Of a stretch of DNA of 42,256 bases, positions 6,875 to 14,480 are shown piece after piece (the stretch's first letter is position 1; each line of letters begins with the position of its first letter). The stretch is from a virus. The stretch lies in the IMG/VR virus record IMGVR_UViG_3300037157_000022, positions 1 to 42,256 of that record; one strand, given 5' to 3'. Below the pieces are notes generated by a model. The model saw only the letters and a program-made list of their open reading frames with translations, made no database searches and was not told the DNA's origin. Made by a program: the position numbers and the translations under genes.

Positions 6875-7134
6875 CCGACCTCGCCACGATCCGCCAGCGG
6901 GCGCGCGAGCATCAGGATGATCTCGACCTCGCGCTCGTGTATCTGACACCGCAAGATCTTACGAAGCGCTGGCAGGTGTCGATCACGACCGTGAAGGCGA
7001 TCCCGCGCGACGAGCTGCCGTACAAGGAGATCGGGCGAGGGGTGCATCTCAAACGGCGACGCTACAACCCGCTGGATGTCGAGGCTTTCGAGAGCCGCGA
7101 CCGCGGCGGGTTGGCCCGCGAGCGATCCGCATGA
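6871..7134 (+). CDS. xis: Excisionase-like helix-turn-helix protein
   Basis: 87 residues. Residues 25-75 have the MerR/HTH_17 excisionase pattern: LTPQDLTKRWQVSITTVKAI, then a wing with YKEIGRGVHLKRR and YNPLDVEAF. Such proteins bend DNA next to the attachment site and turn the integrase toward excision. The ATGA overlap with the integrase gene strongly supports the role. A plain transcriptional regulator of the same fold cannot be excluded. Confidence 0.75.
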   Translation: MTDLATIRQRAREHQDDLDLALVYLTPQDLTKRWQVSITTVKAIPRDELPYKEIGRGVHLKRRRYNPLDVEAFESRDRGGLARERSA

Positions 7135-8390
7135 CGCTGCGTCGTGATCCCACCACGAAGAACTACAGCGCCGACATCCGCGATCGCTCGTTCGGCCGTA
7201 TCCATCTCTCGCTCAAGAGCGACAAGAAGTCCGTCGCGACCGAGCGCTACGCGGCGCTCCGCGCACTCATCCGCGAGGGCGACCCGACGCTCGTCAACGA
7301 CATTCGGCGCCGGCGCCTCAACATCGAGGCCGTCACCCGGATGCACATCGAGCGTCGGCCATTCGCCGAGCTCCGGTCCGCGACCGCATGGCCCACCGTG
7401 GGCGCGGCGCGCGACGCATACCTGGCGTGGATCGAGGAACATCCCCGGCGCTCGGCGAAGACGCTCTTCACGGTGCGCTCAGAGATCAAATCCGCAGTGG
7501 ACTTTTTCGACGCCCGCACGCCGCTCACGCAAATCACCCATGATCGGGTGCGGGACTTCCGCCGCGCGCTCGAAGCCCGCGGCCTCAAACCCACCACGGT
7601 GCGGCTCCATCTCTCGCGGCTCGGCGCGCTATTCCGCTGGTGCCAGCGGCAGGAGACGCGGGATGCTGCCCAGGCGCGACGCCCGGCGACCACGCTCTAT
7701 AGTCCGGTCGATCCCGAGGCGATTCCCGACCGTGCCGCTGGCCGCGTGCGCTTTCTCTCCCAGGACGAGGCCGAGCGATTGGTCGCGGCCACGCCCGACG
7801 CGCTACAGCTCGCGGTGGCGCTGGGATTGCTGGCTGGCCTCCGCGCCGGCGAAGTACTGTCGCTCCGGCCGCCGCCGCACGACATCGACCTCACGCTCGG
7901 GTTGATCCTCGTGCAGCCCAAGGAAGGGTGGCGTCCGAAGAGCAAGGCGTCCCAGCGCGAGGTGCCGATCGCCGATGCGCTGCGCCCGATTCTGGACCGG
8001 CACCTCGCGTCCTACGCGAGCGACCGGTGGCTCTTCCCGTCGCGCGCATTGGGTGGCCGCGGCGCCGGCCACGCGAACGCCATCTCGGCGGACACTTTGC
8101 AGCTCGAATTCCGGCGCATCGTGACGGCGGCCGGCATGGTCGCGGGCCGTGACGACCCGCTCGGCGTCACGTTCCACACGCTGCGCCACACCTTCGCGTC
8201 GTGGCTCACGATGGGCGGCGTCGATCTCTTTACCGGCGCGCGGCTCATGGGCCACGCCTCGACGAAGGAGATGGAGACGGTGTACGGTCACCTGGCGCCC
8301 GAGCATCGGAAGCGGGCTGTCGGACTCCTCAACGACCAGCTCGCGTCGGCGTTCAAGCCCTATGGCGTGGCGGGTGGGGTGTCGGCATGA
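7131..8390 (+). CDS. int: Tyrosine site-specific recombinase (phage integrase)
   Basis: 419 residues, a normal length. Residues 88-175 form the SAM-like core-binding domain. The catalytic domain begins near residue 205 and shows all expected residues: R238 in GLLAGLRAGE, K270 or K272 in the beta hairpin, H349 and R352 in HTLRHTFASW, H375 in LMGHAS, and nucleophile Y385 in METVYGHL. It integrates the phage at attB and, with Xis, excises it. It is translated from an ATGA overlap with xis, an arrangement that couples excisionase to integrase expression. It runs in the same direction as the early genes. Confidence 0.95.
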   Translation: MTLRRDPTTKNYSADIRDRSFGRIHLSLKSDKKSVATERYAALRALIREGDPTLVNDIRRRRLNIEAVTRMHIERRPFAELRSATAWPTVGAARDAYLAWIEEHPRRSAKTLFTVRSEIKSAVDFFDARTPLTQITHDRVRDFRRALEARGLKPTTVRLHLSRLGALFRWCQRQETRDAAQARRPATTLYSPVDPEAIPDRAAGRVRFLSQDEAERLVAATPDALQLAVALGLLAGLRAGEVLSLRPPPHDIDLTLGLILVQPKEGWRPKSKASQREVPIADALRPILDRHLASYASDRWLFPSRALGGRGAGHANAISADTLQLEFRRIVTAAGMVAGRDDPLGVTFHTLRHTFASWLTMGGVDLFTGARLMGHASTKEMETVYGHLAPEHRKRAVGLLNDQLASAFKPYGVAGGVSA

Positions 8391-8501
8391 GAAGCGATCC
8401 GGTGGACATCCGTCGCCGCGAGCGATTCGGCCGCACTGGCCGAGGAGCTAGCCGCCGAGCACGCTATTATGGACGGCGTGCGCCGGAGGGCGTCCGGGTG
8501 A
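8391..8501 (+). other. Open, coding-like segment in the integrase frame after its stop
   Basis: The integrase frame stays open for 36 codons after its TGA and ends with a TGA that overlaps the GTG of the next gene. The end reads ALAEELAAEHAIMDG followed by VRRRASG, helix-like, with about four fifths G or C at third positions. There is no ATG, GTG or TTG that would give more than about ten residues. It could be a former C-terminal part of the integrase, a gene with a non-canonical start, or a read-through extension. Confidence 0.4.
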
Positions 8502-8737
8502 AAAACCGCATCGATTTGCCGCAGCCAGCGACACCACAGATTTTTTTGGAGGCCCGTAGCCCGGCATACGGCAAATGGGGAGAATGTCGGCGGGTAAGTG
8601 CAGCGGGGGTACGTAGGTGCATTAGGGCGCTCTATCCGAAGGTAATTGGCCGGTCGGTAGACGGCCATCCGGAGGCACTGGAGCGCCTTTTCGCCGCTGT
8701 GCCACCGCTGGCGACACCGCGCCGGGTGGCCGCGTGA
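8498..8737 (+). CDS. Doubtful small gene over a compositionally odd region
   Basis: 79 residues from the GTG at 8498, with CGGAGGG about 8 bases upstream, ending in a GTGA overlap. The last 25 codons look coding (high G+C at third positions). The centre, about 8515-8655, has a T7 run, several GTA, AGG and ATT codons and lower G+C than any neighbour. It is possible that only the end is coding, or that the region is mainly the attachment site. A longer reading from the ATG at 8387 is less coding-like. Confidence 0.4.
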   Translation: MKNRIDLPQPATPQIFLEARSPAYGKWGECRRVSAAGVRRCIRALYPKVIGRSVDGHPEALERLFAAVPPLATPRRVAA

Positions 8738-9063
8738 GCCCTCCGGTGAAGGTCACCCGGCAGTCCCTGGCGAACGAGGCCGCATCGCACTGGCACGCGA
8801 CATACGACAGCGGCGAGTACGGCGCCGATAAGCTGGTCATTGGCCGCGCGCTCGACGCGCTAGGGCCAACTCCCGATCCAGACGCCGTGGACCGCGTGAT
8901 CGGCAACTCCTGCTGGACGCATTACTGGCAGTGCTCGGGGTGCGAGAAGTTAGACCCAGATGTCGTGGTGCAGGTCGGCCAGGAGCCTGACTACGAGTCG
9001 TCTACGGCGTTCCTGTGCCTCGACTGCCTGCGTGAAGCTGCGCGCGTTGGGGGCGTTCTGTGA
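8734..9063 (+). CDS. Small zinc-binding protein
   Basis: 109 residues from a GTGA junction. Residues 68-98 carry CSGCEKLD and CLDCLRE, a two-knuckle zinc site. The first half is helical. GTGA overlaps join it to the genes on both sides. No family was recognised. Confidence 0.7.
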   Translation: MSPPVKVTRQSLANEAASHWHATYDSGEYGADKLVIGRALDALGPTPDPDAVDRVIGNSCWTHYWQCSGCEKLDPDVVVQVGQEPDYESSTAFLCLDCLREAARVGGVL

Positions 9064-9314
9064 GCCAGCCCCGCACGGTCTACGACGAGGTGCGCGAGGA
9101 CCCGCTTAAGCAGCGGCACGACGCGGCTCCAGTGGAAATGGGCGCCGAGCGTTGGCGCCGAGGCCGCGACGCGTTCGAGCAGTACGTGGTCGACGAACGT
9201 CTCAGCGCAGAGCCGAGCGTCGCCAGAGAGCGCGCCCACCTCGTCCGCATCGCCGCCCTCGCCATCGCGCAGATCGAAGCGCTGGACCGCCGGACCGCGG
9301 AGGCGAAAGCCTAA
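9060..9314 (+). CDS. Small hypothetical protein, helical
   Basis: 84 residues from a GTGA junction, ending in a TAATG junction. It is highly charged, and residues 25-84 are predicted helical (ERWRRGRDAFEQYVVDE, then a long Ala/Arg/Glu helix). No motif was recognised. Confidence 0.65.
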   Translation: MSQPRTVYDEVREDPLKQRHDAAPVEMGAERWRRGRDAFEQYVVDERLSAEPSVARERAHLVRIAALAIAQIEALDRRTAEAKA

Positions 9315-9553
9315 TGGCCCACGAATGCCCCGAGTGCGGACAGATGTGCTATTGCCACGGCGACATCGATGACAGCGTGGTGGAGACGCGCGCGTATTCG
9401 GCGCTGCACTGCACTTGCTGCGATGATGCCGAATGCGACGACGAGGACGACGACGAGGACGACGGTTGCGATAATCCCTGCGACGACTGCGGGCTGCACG
9501 GGCCATGCTGCCGCACCGATACGCCGACCGCCGACGAGGACCCGCCGCTATGA
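9314..9553 (+). CDS. Acidic Cys-rich small protein
   Basis: 79 residues with 13 cysteines. The N-terminus is CPECGQMCYC, the centre HCTCC, and the C-terminal part CDDCGLHGPCC. Between them lies an uninterrupted acidic tract (DDEDDDEDD). It probably binds two or more zinc ions. The acidic tract could mimic nucleic acid or bind basic proteins, which is speculation. No family was recognised. Confidence 0.65.
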   Translation: MAHECPECGQMCYCHGDIDDSVVETRAYSALHCTCCDDAECDDEDDDEDDGCDNPCDDCGLHGPCCRTDTPTADEDPPL

Positions 9554-9651
9554 CCCGCCTCCTCGCCTTCCTCCGCTGGCTCTTCGCGCCACTCCCCACC
9601 ACCCCGGAGCGTGCCGCCGCCGAGCGCGCGTACTGGATGGCGGCCCGATGA
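9550..9651 (+). CDS. 33-residue peptide
   Basis: It starts in an ATGA junction and ends in another, filling exactly the gap between two genes. The sequence begins MTRLLAFLRWLFAPLP, amphipathic and aromatic, and could sit at the membrane. The double overlap is the main support. Confidence 0.5.
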   Translation: MTRLLAFLRWLFAPLPTTPERAAAERAYWMAAR

Positions 9652-9959
9652 TGGGCTCACGGAAGCCGGAGCGCGACGAGCTGATTGTCGCGCGTGTCGG
9701 GCGCGGCGATACGCGCCGCAGCGTTGGCGGCGATTTCGGAATATCGGGCGAGCGAGTCCGTCAGATCGTGAACCGCGCACGCGGTGCACCCCACACCAGC
9801 TATGCCGCGATGCGCGACAAACTGGGCTTCGAGTTGTGGGCGACGCAAAAGCATATCTCCGTGCACGTGACGGAGCTGCGCATCAAGTGGGACGCGCTCT
9901 CCGATGCTACCCGCTTCGAGTGGTGGCTGCACGCGAGGAAGAAGATGGCCGACCGATGA
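9648..9959 (+). CDS. HTH protein resembling sigma factor region 4
   Basis: 103 residues from the ATG at 9648 (overlapping the upstream TGA) or 9651. Residues 21-45, DTRRSVGGDFGISGERVRQI followed by VNRA, match the helix-turn-helix of sigma-70 region 4, which contacts -35 promoter elements. Region 2 is absent, so it is not a complete sigma factor. A transcription regulator, for example a switch to late genes, is plausible. The C-terminal half is helical. Confidence 0.6.
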   Translation: MMGSRKPERDELIVARVGRGDTRRSVGGDFGISGERVRQIVNRARGAPHTSYAAMRDKLGFELWATQKHISVHVTELRIKWDALSDATRFEWWLHARKKMADR

Positions 9960-10057
9960 TGCTGCCACACGCACACCGGTTCAACTGGCGGCTCGCGCTC
10001 GTGCTGCTCGGCGACGCCGCGGTCTGGGTGTGGGCCCTCGCACGGGTGTGCGCATGA
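9956..10057 (+). CDS. 33-residue membrane peptide
   Basis: It starts in an ATGA junction and ends in another. After a basic N-terminus (PHAHRFNWR), residues 12-31 form one hydrophobic segment, LALVLLGDAAVWVWALARV, long enough to span a membrane. The role is unknown. Confidence 0.5.
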   Translation: MMLPHAHRFNWRLALVLLGDAAVWVWALARVCA

Positions 10058-10239
10058 CGCGCTTCGACTCGCCCGTGGATCTGCCGTACGGGATGCAGCT
10101 CGAATCCGCGCGCGGGCAGCTCAAGGCCGCGATCACCGAAGCGATGGCGGTCACCACTGGCGGCCACGCGCACATCACGGTCGCCGGCGTGATCCGCGCG
10201 CTCGTCACCCGTATCCGCACACTCGAGGGGAAGTCGTAA
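10054..10239 (+). CDS. Small hypothetical protein
   Basis: 61 residues from an ATGA junction. It is probably two helices (YGMQLESARGQLKAAITEAM, then VAGVIRALVTRIRTLEGK). The stop overlaps the start of the replication-initiator-like gene (TAATG), so it may be an accessory to it. Confidence 0.6.
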   Translation: MTRFDSPVDLPYGMQLESARGQLKAAITEAMAVTTGGHAHITVAGVIRALVTRIRTLEGKS

Positions 10240-11132
10240 TGCCGGACGGTCGGTTCCTGTCGAAGTCGATCGCGTACTCGGAGCAACTCACCCGAGTGTC
10301 GCTTGCCGCGGAAGTCCTGTTCTACCGGCTGATCCCCCACGCCGACATCGAAGGGCGGTTGCCAGGTGATCCGTTCAAGCTCAAAAGCATCGTCGCCCCG
10401 ATGCGCACGTCACTCACGGTCAGCGCGATCCACAAAGCGCTGGTCGAGCTGGAGCGCGAAGGTCTGGTCGTCCGCTATCTCGCCGATGGCACCCAATGCC
10501 TGAGATTGCCAGGCTTCAAGCGCCACCAAAAAGGACTCCGTGTCGATCGCGAGGCGGCGTCCAAGTTACCCCCTGATCCAGCAGCCCCCCGGAGTACTCC
10601 GGAGCTAGTCGGGAGTACTCCAGACCTGCCCGGGTTTACTCGGGCTGAAGTAGAAGTGAAGTGTGAAGGTAGTCATCAAGGTCAAGTAACTACACACAAC
10701 ACGTCACCGCGCGCGAGCGGCGATGTGGATCGTGATGTGGAAATCTCGCCGTCGCCGACCACTGCGCTGCCCTTCGAGCCAGCGCTTGATCGGTTCCTCG
10801 AGAAAGCGCCGCCGCACCGTCGTGCCGCGCTTCGGTCGAAGGTGCGCATGTGGCGCCAAGGCGCTGACTGTCCGCCGACCCAGAAGCCAACCGACCCGGT
10901 GCTGATCACGGCGATGAACGAGTACGCGGACGATCCCGGCAACTGGTCGGCCACGCACCTCTGGACGTTCGTGCGCAACGCGATCCGTCGGTACGCGGAG
11001 ACCTCGACGCCACCACCAGCGAACGGGCACGCGCCCCGCGGTGGCCGCACCGGAATGGACCGCACCAAATCGGCGATTGAAAGTGTTCTGGCGAAGGAGC
11101 AGGCCGCGCACGCGGCGGGAGAGATCGGCTGA
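10239..11132 (+). CDS. Replication-initiator-like protein with winged helix
   Basis: 297 residues. Residues 1-100 match the N-terminal winged-helix domain of phage replisome organisers: SKSIAYSEQLTRVSLAAEVL, FYRLIPHADIEGRL, a paired helix with IHKALVELEREGLVVRY and the RHQKG end. Residues 105-180 are a Pro/Ser/Thr-rich linker with lower G+C. Residues 185-255 are helical and may be a DnaD-like or partner-binding domain. The protein probably binds the phage origin and recruits the helicase loader encoded next. The origin may lie in the gene's own low-complexity linker, nt 10560-10720, as in lambda O; this is inference. Confidence 0.65.
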   Translation: MPDGRFLSKSIAYSEQLTRVSLAAEVLFYRLIPHADIEGRLPGDPFKLKSIVAPMRTSLTVSAIHKALVELEREGLVVRYLADGTQCLRLPGFKRHQKGLRVDREAASKLPPDPAAPRSTPELVGSTPDLPGFTRAEVEVKCEGSHQGQVTTHNTSPRASGDVDRDVEISPSPTTALPFEPALDRFLEKAPPHRRAALRSKVRMWRQGADCPPTQKPTDPVLITAMNEYADDPGNWSATHLWTFVRNAIRRYAETSTPPPANGHAPRGGRTGMDRTKSAIESVLAKEQAAHAAGEIG

Positions 11133-11608
11133 TGGACGCGAATGTGTTTGCCAACGGGATGGCGCGACTGGCCGCGGCACATGCCGGGCGCCACCTGGAC
11201 GAGACGGTGATCGAGACCTACCGCTGGGGACTCGCCGGGATCTCCGACGTGGACTTCCTCCGCGCGATTGAGCGAGCGATCCGAGAGACGACGTTCTTCC
11301 CGTCAGTCGGCGAGCTCCGGACGCTGGCGGTCGGCGATGTGAAGGCTCGTGCCGCCGCGTCGCTCCGATCGGTGCGCGCCGTAATGGGGAGTTACAGCGG
11401 GCCGCGGTTCACGCCGCGCTCTGCATGGGACGGGTTCGACGCCCCGACACGGGCCGGGATCTCGGCTGCTGGCGGCTTGGCCGCGATCTGGGAATCCACC
11501 GACCAGTTCGCGCTCGAGCGTGTGTTCGGTGAGGCGTATAGCGGCGCGGTGACGCCGCAACCCGCGCTGTCGGCGAAGGTGGTCGGCCGGATCGGGACGG
11601 GCACATGA
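11132..11608 (+). CDS. Helicase loader-like protein (SPP1 G39P type)
   Basis: 158 residues from a TGATG junction with the initiator-like gene. Residues 20-68 (LDETVIETYRWGLAGISDVD, then AIERAIRETTFFPSVGEL) follow the helical pattern of the G39P loader domain, which delivers the replicative helicase to an initiator protein. No helicase gene is seen, so the host helicase is the likely cargo. The C-terminal half is Gly/Ala-rich with less clear structure. Confidence 0.55.
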   Translation: MDANVFANGMARLAAAHAGRHLDETVIETYRWGLAGISDVDFLRAIERAIRETTFFPSVGELRTLAVGDVKARAAASLRSVRAVMGSYSGPRFTPRSAWDGFDAPTRAGISAAGGLAAIWESTDQFALERVFGEAYSGAVTPQPALSAKVVGRIGTGT

Positions 11609-11856
11609 GCGTGGTCGAGACCGACCGGACCCAACCTGACCGGGGCGCGGCGGCGCACCTGACGGCACCTGACGGGGCGCCAGTGGCGTGGCGCGAGCGG
11701 CTGCACGCGGTGATCGGTGACGGCTACCACGTCTCGGTGTCGAGCGCGCGGGAACTGAGGGGCGAGCAGTACTGCTCGGTTCTCGTGTGGCTCAAAGCCA
11801 TTCGCGTGGGCTTCGAGACGCGCGCCGCAGTGGACGACGCGGAGATGGGCGTATGA
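11605..11856 (+). CDS. Small hypothetical protein
   Basis: 83 residues from an ATGA junction. The N-terminus is polar (PDRGAAAHLTAPDGAP). Residues 27-75 look like an alpha/beta fold with ERLHAVIGDGYHVSVSSARE and YCSVLVWLKAIRV. No family was recognised. Confidence 0.6.
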   Translation: MSVVETDRTQPDRGAAAHLTAPDGAPVAWRERLHAVIGDGYHVSVSSARELRGEQYCSVLVWLKAIRVGFETRAAVDDAEMGV

Positions 11857-12131
11857 CCCCGACCCCCCCGAACGGCGCGCCCGTGGGCGTCGTGCAGATC
11901 GAAGTCATCGACATGGCGAAGCGGGTGGTCAATCTCCCGGTGATGACGCCGCAGGGACAGACCGCGATGCCGGTGCCGTTCGCGCACTGGTTCGGGCTCA
12001 CGCAGCAGCTCCTGGCCAAACTCGCGCAGGCCGAGCAGCAGACCGCGCAATCAGAGGCGAAGAAGATCCTGACCGTGGGCGCGATGCCCGCGTTGCCGCC
12101 ACTCCCCGGTCCGTTCGGGGCCAAGCGATGA
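11853..12131 (+). CDS. Small hypothetical protein
   Basis: 92 residues from an ATGA junction. The N-terminal half is beta-rich (VGVVQIEVIDMAKRVVNL). The second half has an amphipathic helix rich in Gln and Ala, then a Pro-rich tail. Function unknown. Confidence 0.6.
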   Translation: MTPTPPNGAPVGVVQIEVIDMAKRVVNLPVMTPQGQTAMPVPFAHWFGLTQQLLAKLAQAEQQTAQSEAKKILTVGAMPALPPLPGPFGAKR

Positions 12132-12316
12132 CGCGCTGCCCGTGGTGTGGCGCGTCGCTCGCCATCCCGGTCACCGACCGACCGTGCACGCGGTGTGGCG
12201 CGCACACCGACGTGGCAGTCCCTCCCGCCGACTTCGCGGAGCTCGCGGTACTGCGGCGTATTGCCTCGGCCCTCGAGAGTTGCGCTGACGCACTGAAAGC
12301 GGTGGCAGCGAAGTGA
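12128..12316 (+). CDS. Small zinc-ribbon protein
   Basis: 62 residues from an ATGA junction. CPWCGASL at residues 4-11 and CTRCGAHT at residues 20-27 form a compact zinc ribbon, followed by one helix (ELAVLRRIASALESCADAL). Probably an adaptor; the partner is unknown. Confidence 0.7.
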   Translation: MTRCPWCGASLAIPVTDRPCTRCGAHTDVAVPPADFAELAVLRRIASALESCADALKAVAAK

Positions 12317-12603
12317 GAGCCCACCCATTCGGCCCGGAGGCCACGCAGCAGTTTATGGTGCCACGTGGCGCACGGGCCGTGGTCTGCCGCCGCTGCGGGG
12401 AGCCGGTCTACTGGCTCGCGGTGCGGAGCCGGCGGGTCGCGATCACCTGCGAGAGCGACGCGCGGCCCACCGACCTCGTGGACGGTACTGGTGTGAACCA
12501 CGCGCCGTCGTGCAAACGCAGGCGCAGCGACGTGCGGCCGAGCGCACCCGACCCATTCACCACGGACGCCGCGCGGAAGTCGATCGGCCGGGGTGCGCCA
12601 TGA
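12313..12603 (+). CDS. Zinc-finger-like phage protein
   Basis: 96 residues from a GTGA junction. CRRCGEPVYWL near residue 25 and GVNHAPSCKRRR near residue 60 match a small phage zinc-binding pattern in which C-x2-C pairs with H-x3-C. A basic C-terminal stretch could touch nucleic acid. Function unknown. Confidence 0.65.
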   Translation: MRAHPFGPEATQQFMVPRGARAVVCRRCGEPVYWLAVRSRRVAITCESDARPTDLVDGTGVNHAPSCKRRRSDVRPSAPDPFTTDAARKSIGRGAP

Positions 12604-13277
12604 GCGACTACCAACTCGCGAAGCTGGACGCCGATCGTAGGGCGTGTCTCGCGCGATGGGGGCAGGAGACGATGCCGCCGCTGACGCAACGAATTATCCA
12701 GGCGGCACTCGAATCGCCGGGCATCAAACTCAACGAGATCAAGCATTTCGTCGTCTCCTATCCCAGCGGCGACACTTTCGCGAAAGTGCTCGGCGGGCTG
12801 GTACGGGACGCCAAGATCGTCCGCATCGGGTCTGGATACTACCCAGTCAAGGAGCCAAAGCCAATGCCGCCATTGTTGCCGCCAAACTGGGGCAAACAGT
12901 CACCGGGGGACTCGTTCCCAAGCGGCGCCGCCGTGGCCGCAGCCAACGAGACGCACCGCTCGGCGCCGTACGTGCATCTTCACAAGTCGGGCGCGACACT
13001 CGGTGTTAGCACGAACATCAGCGAGGACACGGTCTTCCAGAGCACCTTCGCATCCGCGCTGATCTCGGCCCATGAGGTGGGGCCAGAGCACGAGCACGAA
13101 GCCAATGTCAAGGGATGGCTCGCAGGCTTCGCAGACATCATTTGCAGCGTTCGCGGCTTTACCCGGGAGCTGCAATCCGTACGGTCGTACACGGTGCGGG
13201 AAGTCGGGATGCTCTCGATGGGCCCCGGGTCGATCGTGGCGAGTAGCGATGCGCGGGCCGTGAGGACGCCGACATGA
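12600..13277 (+). CDS. Two-part hypothetical protein with winged-helix N-terminus
   Basis: 225 residues from the ATG at 12600, overlapping the previous gene. Residues 28-85 form a likely winged helix: TQRIIQAALESPGIKLNEIK, then a recognition-helix region and the wing GLVRDAKIVRIGSGYYPV. The second half, residues 115-200, contains short helices and strands with no recognised motif. It may be a regulator or a replication accessory. Confidence 0.6.
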   Translation: MSDYQLAKLDADRRACLARWGQETMPPLTQRIIQAALESPGIKLNEIKHFVVSYPSGDTFAKVLGGLVRDAKIVRIGSGYYPVKEPKPMPPLLPPNWGKQSPGDSFPSGAAVAAANETHRSAPYVHLHKSGATLGVSTNISEDTVFQSTFASALISAHEVGPEHEHEANVKGWLAGFADIICSVRGFTRELQSVRSYTVREVGMLSMGPGSIVASSDARAVRTPT

Positions 13278-13468
13278 ATATCCGCCAAACCGATGACACC
13301 AATATGGTGCCGGGCTACGTGGGCAAAATCTTGGCGCTCTACGACAGTGACCCAGCGCCGCCAGGGACGATCCGACACGCTGATGTCTTGCACGATGATT
13401 GGTGCGGAGTGATGCGTGGGACCGGCGAGTGCACCTGCGACCCCGAAGTTCGATGGAGGACAAAATGA
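13274..13468 (+). CDS. Small phage protein with HxxWC...CxC motif
   Basis: 64 residues from an ATGA junction. The C-terminal half, HADVLHDDWCGVMRGTGECT with CDPEV, fits a recurrent small phage motif (H...D-C...C-x-C-x-P) that probably binds one metal. Role unknown. Confidence 0.6.
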   Translation: MNIRQTDDTNMVPGYVGKILALYDSDPAPPGTIRHADVLHDDWCGVMRGTGECTCDPEVRWRTK

Positions 13469-13773
13469 TCATCATCCCCTCGTTCGATCCCGACGCGGTG
13501 TGCGTGAAGTGCGGATGCACCGACGTGGCTGTCCGTACCATCACCACGAAGACCTTCAGCCCACTCCCTGACAGCAGATACGGCGTACGAGAACCCGACC
13601 CGTGGCCGACGCGCTTCGCCTTCGAGACAGAGGTGCTCCCGCGTAGGTGCGAACGGTGCGGCCACGCGTGGGACGAGGCACCGCTCGACGCGGCGAAGGG
13701 TCAGGTTCACCACACACACGTCCACACGGTCGAGGCCGTGCCGAGAAATCCTGCGCCTACAGCCGCGCCATGA
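13465..13773 (+). CDS. Small zinc-binding protein
   Basis: 102 residues. The ATG at 13465 lies five bases after GGAGG and overlaps the upstream TGA, so it is preferred to the ATG at 13453. CVKCGCTD near residue 13 and CERCGHAW near residue 62 form two knuckles. Several His residues (VHHTHVHT) follow. The stop overlaps the glycosyltransferase start, so co-expression with it is likely. Confidence 0.7.
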   Translation: MIIIPSFDPDAVCVKCGCTDVAVRTITTKTFSPLPDSRYGVREPDPWPTRFAFETEVLPRRCERCGHAWDEAPLDAAKGQVHHTHVHTVEAVPRNPAPTAAP

Positions 13774-14480
13774 CCACGCCACGCGTCGCGATTATCGTCC
13801 CGGCGTTCAACGCGGAGCCGTGGGTCGGGGAGTGCATCCAGTCGATCGGCGCGCAAACGATGCCGGACTTCGAGTGCGTGATCGTGGACGACACCTCGAC
13901 CGACCACACGATTACTGCCGCCGACATCGCCTGCCGGGCCGATCGCTCCGACTTGCGATTCAGGATCATCCGGGTACGCCACGGTGGTGTTGCCCGCGCG
14001 ATCAACAAAGGCGTCCTCCTCACGCTCGCCCGATGGCTCATGGTCTGCGGCGCGGACGATGTCCTCGATCGCACCTATTGCGAGGTCCTGCTCGCCGCGC
14101 TCGACGCCAATCCCGGCGCGCGCGTGGCGTATTCGACCCTCGCTGAGTTCGGCGACGGCGCGTCCGGCGCATGGCCGGTCAAGCCGTATGCGCCAGGGCT
14201 CCTCGCCACCGAGAACTGCATCCCGGGCGTCGCGATCCACGCCCGCGCGCTCTACGACGCCGTGGGCGGCTTCCCCGAGGACATGCCCCAGGGCGGCGAG
14301 GACTGGCTCTATTGGCTCCGGGCCGAGCAGCGCGGGCTCCTCGACCCGCCACCCGTGTGGGTGCGCGACCCGCTGTACCACTACCGGCGGCACGCGGCCT
14401 CGCTGTCGTCGCGGAGCATCTACCCCAACATCGAGGCGATCCGCGCCCGGATCGCGGCGCTCGCACGGGGCGAGGCGTGA
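13770..14480 (+). CDS. GT2-type glycosyltransferase
   Basis: 236 residues from an ATGA junction. The GT-A fold is clear: VAIIVPAFNAEPWVGECIQS at residues 6-25, the nucleotide-sugar aspartates D40-D41, the DxD-like ADD at 95-97, and GGEDW at 175-179 with the acceptor-side acidic residue. It transfers a sugar from a nucleotide donor; donor and acceptor cannot be read from the sequence. No membrane anchor is visible, so it is cytosolic. It lies in the early small-gene region, far from the second glycosyltransferase at 34133. It could modify phage protein, phage DNA or host surface precursors. Confidence 0.85.
   Translation: MTTPRVAIIVPAFNAEPWVGECIQSIGAQTMPDFECVIVDDTSTDHTITAADIACRADRSDLRFRIIRVRHGGVARAINKGVLLTLARWLMVCGADDVLDRTYCEVLLAALDANPGARVAYSTLAEFGDGASGAWPVKPYAPGLLATENCIPGVAIHARALYDAVGGFPEDMPQGGEDWLYWLRAEQRGLLDPPPVWVRDPLYHYRRHAASLSSRSIYPNIEAIRARIAALARGEA

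Noticed and set aside
8541-8548. T TTT TTG as a second frameshift site
   Set aside because: The -1 frame meets a TAG within a few codons and no conserved gene pair is involved.
8387-8737. 116-codon gene starting at the ATGA overlap with int
   Set aside because: The first 37 codons are Arg-rich with lower third-position G+C than the alternative frame, and a GTG at 8498 has a better ribosome binding site.
9648-9959. Complete sigma factor
   Set aside because: Only the region-4-like HTH is present; there is no region 2.
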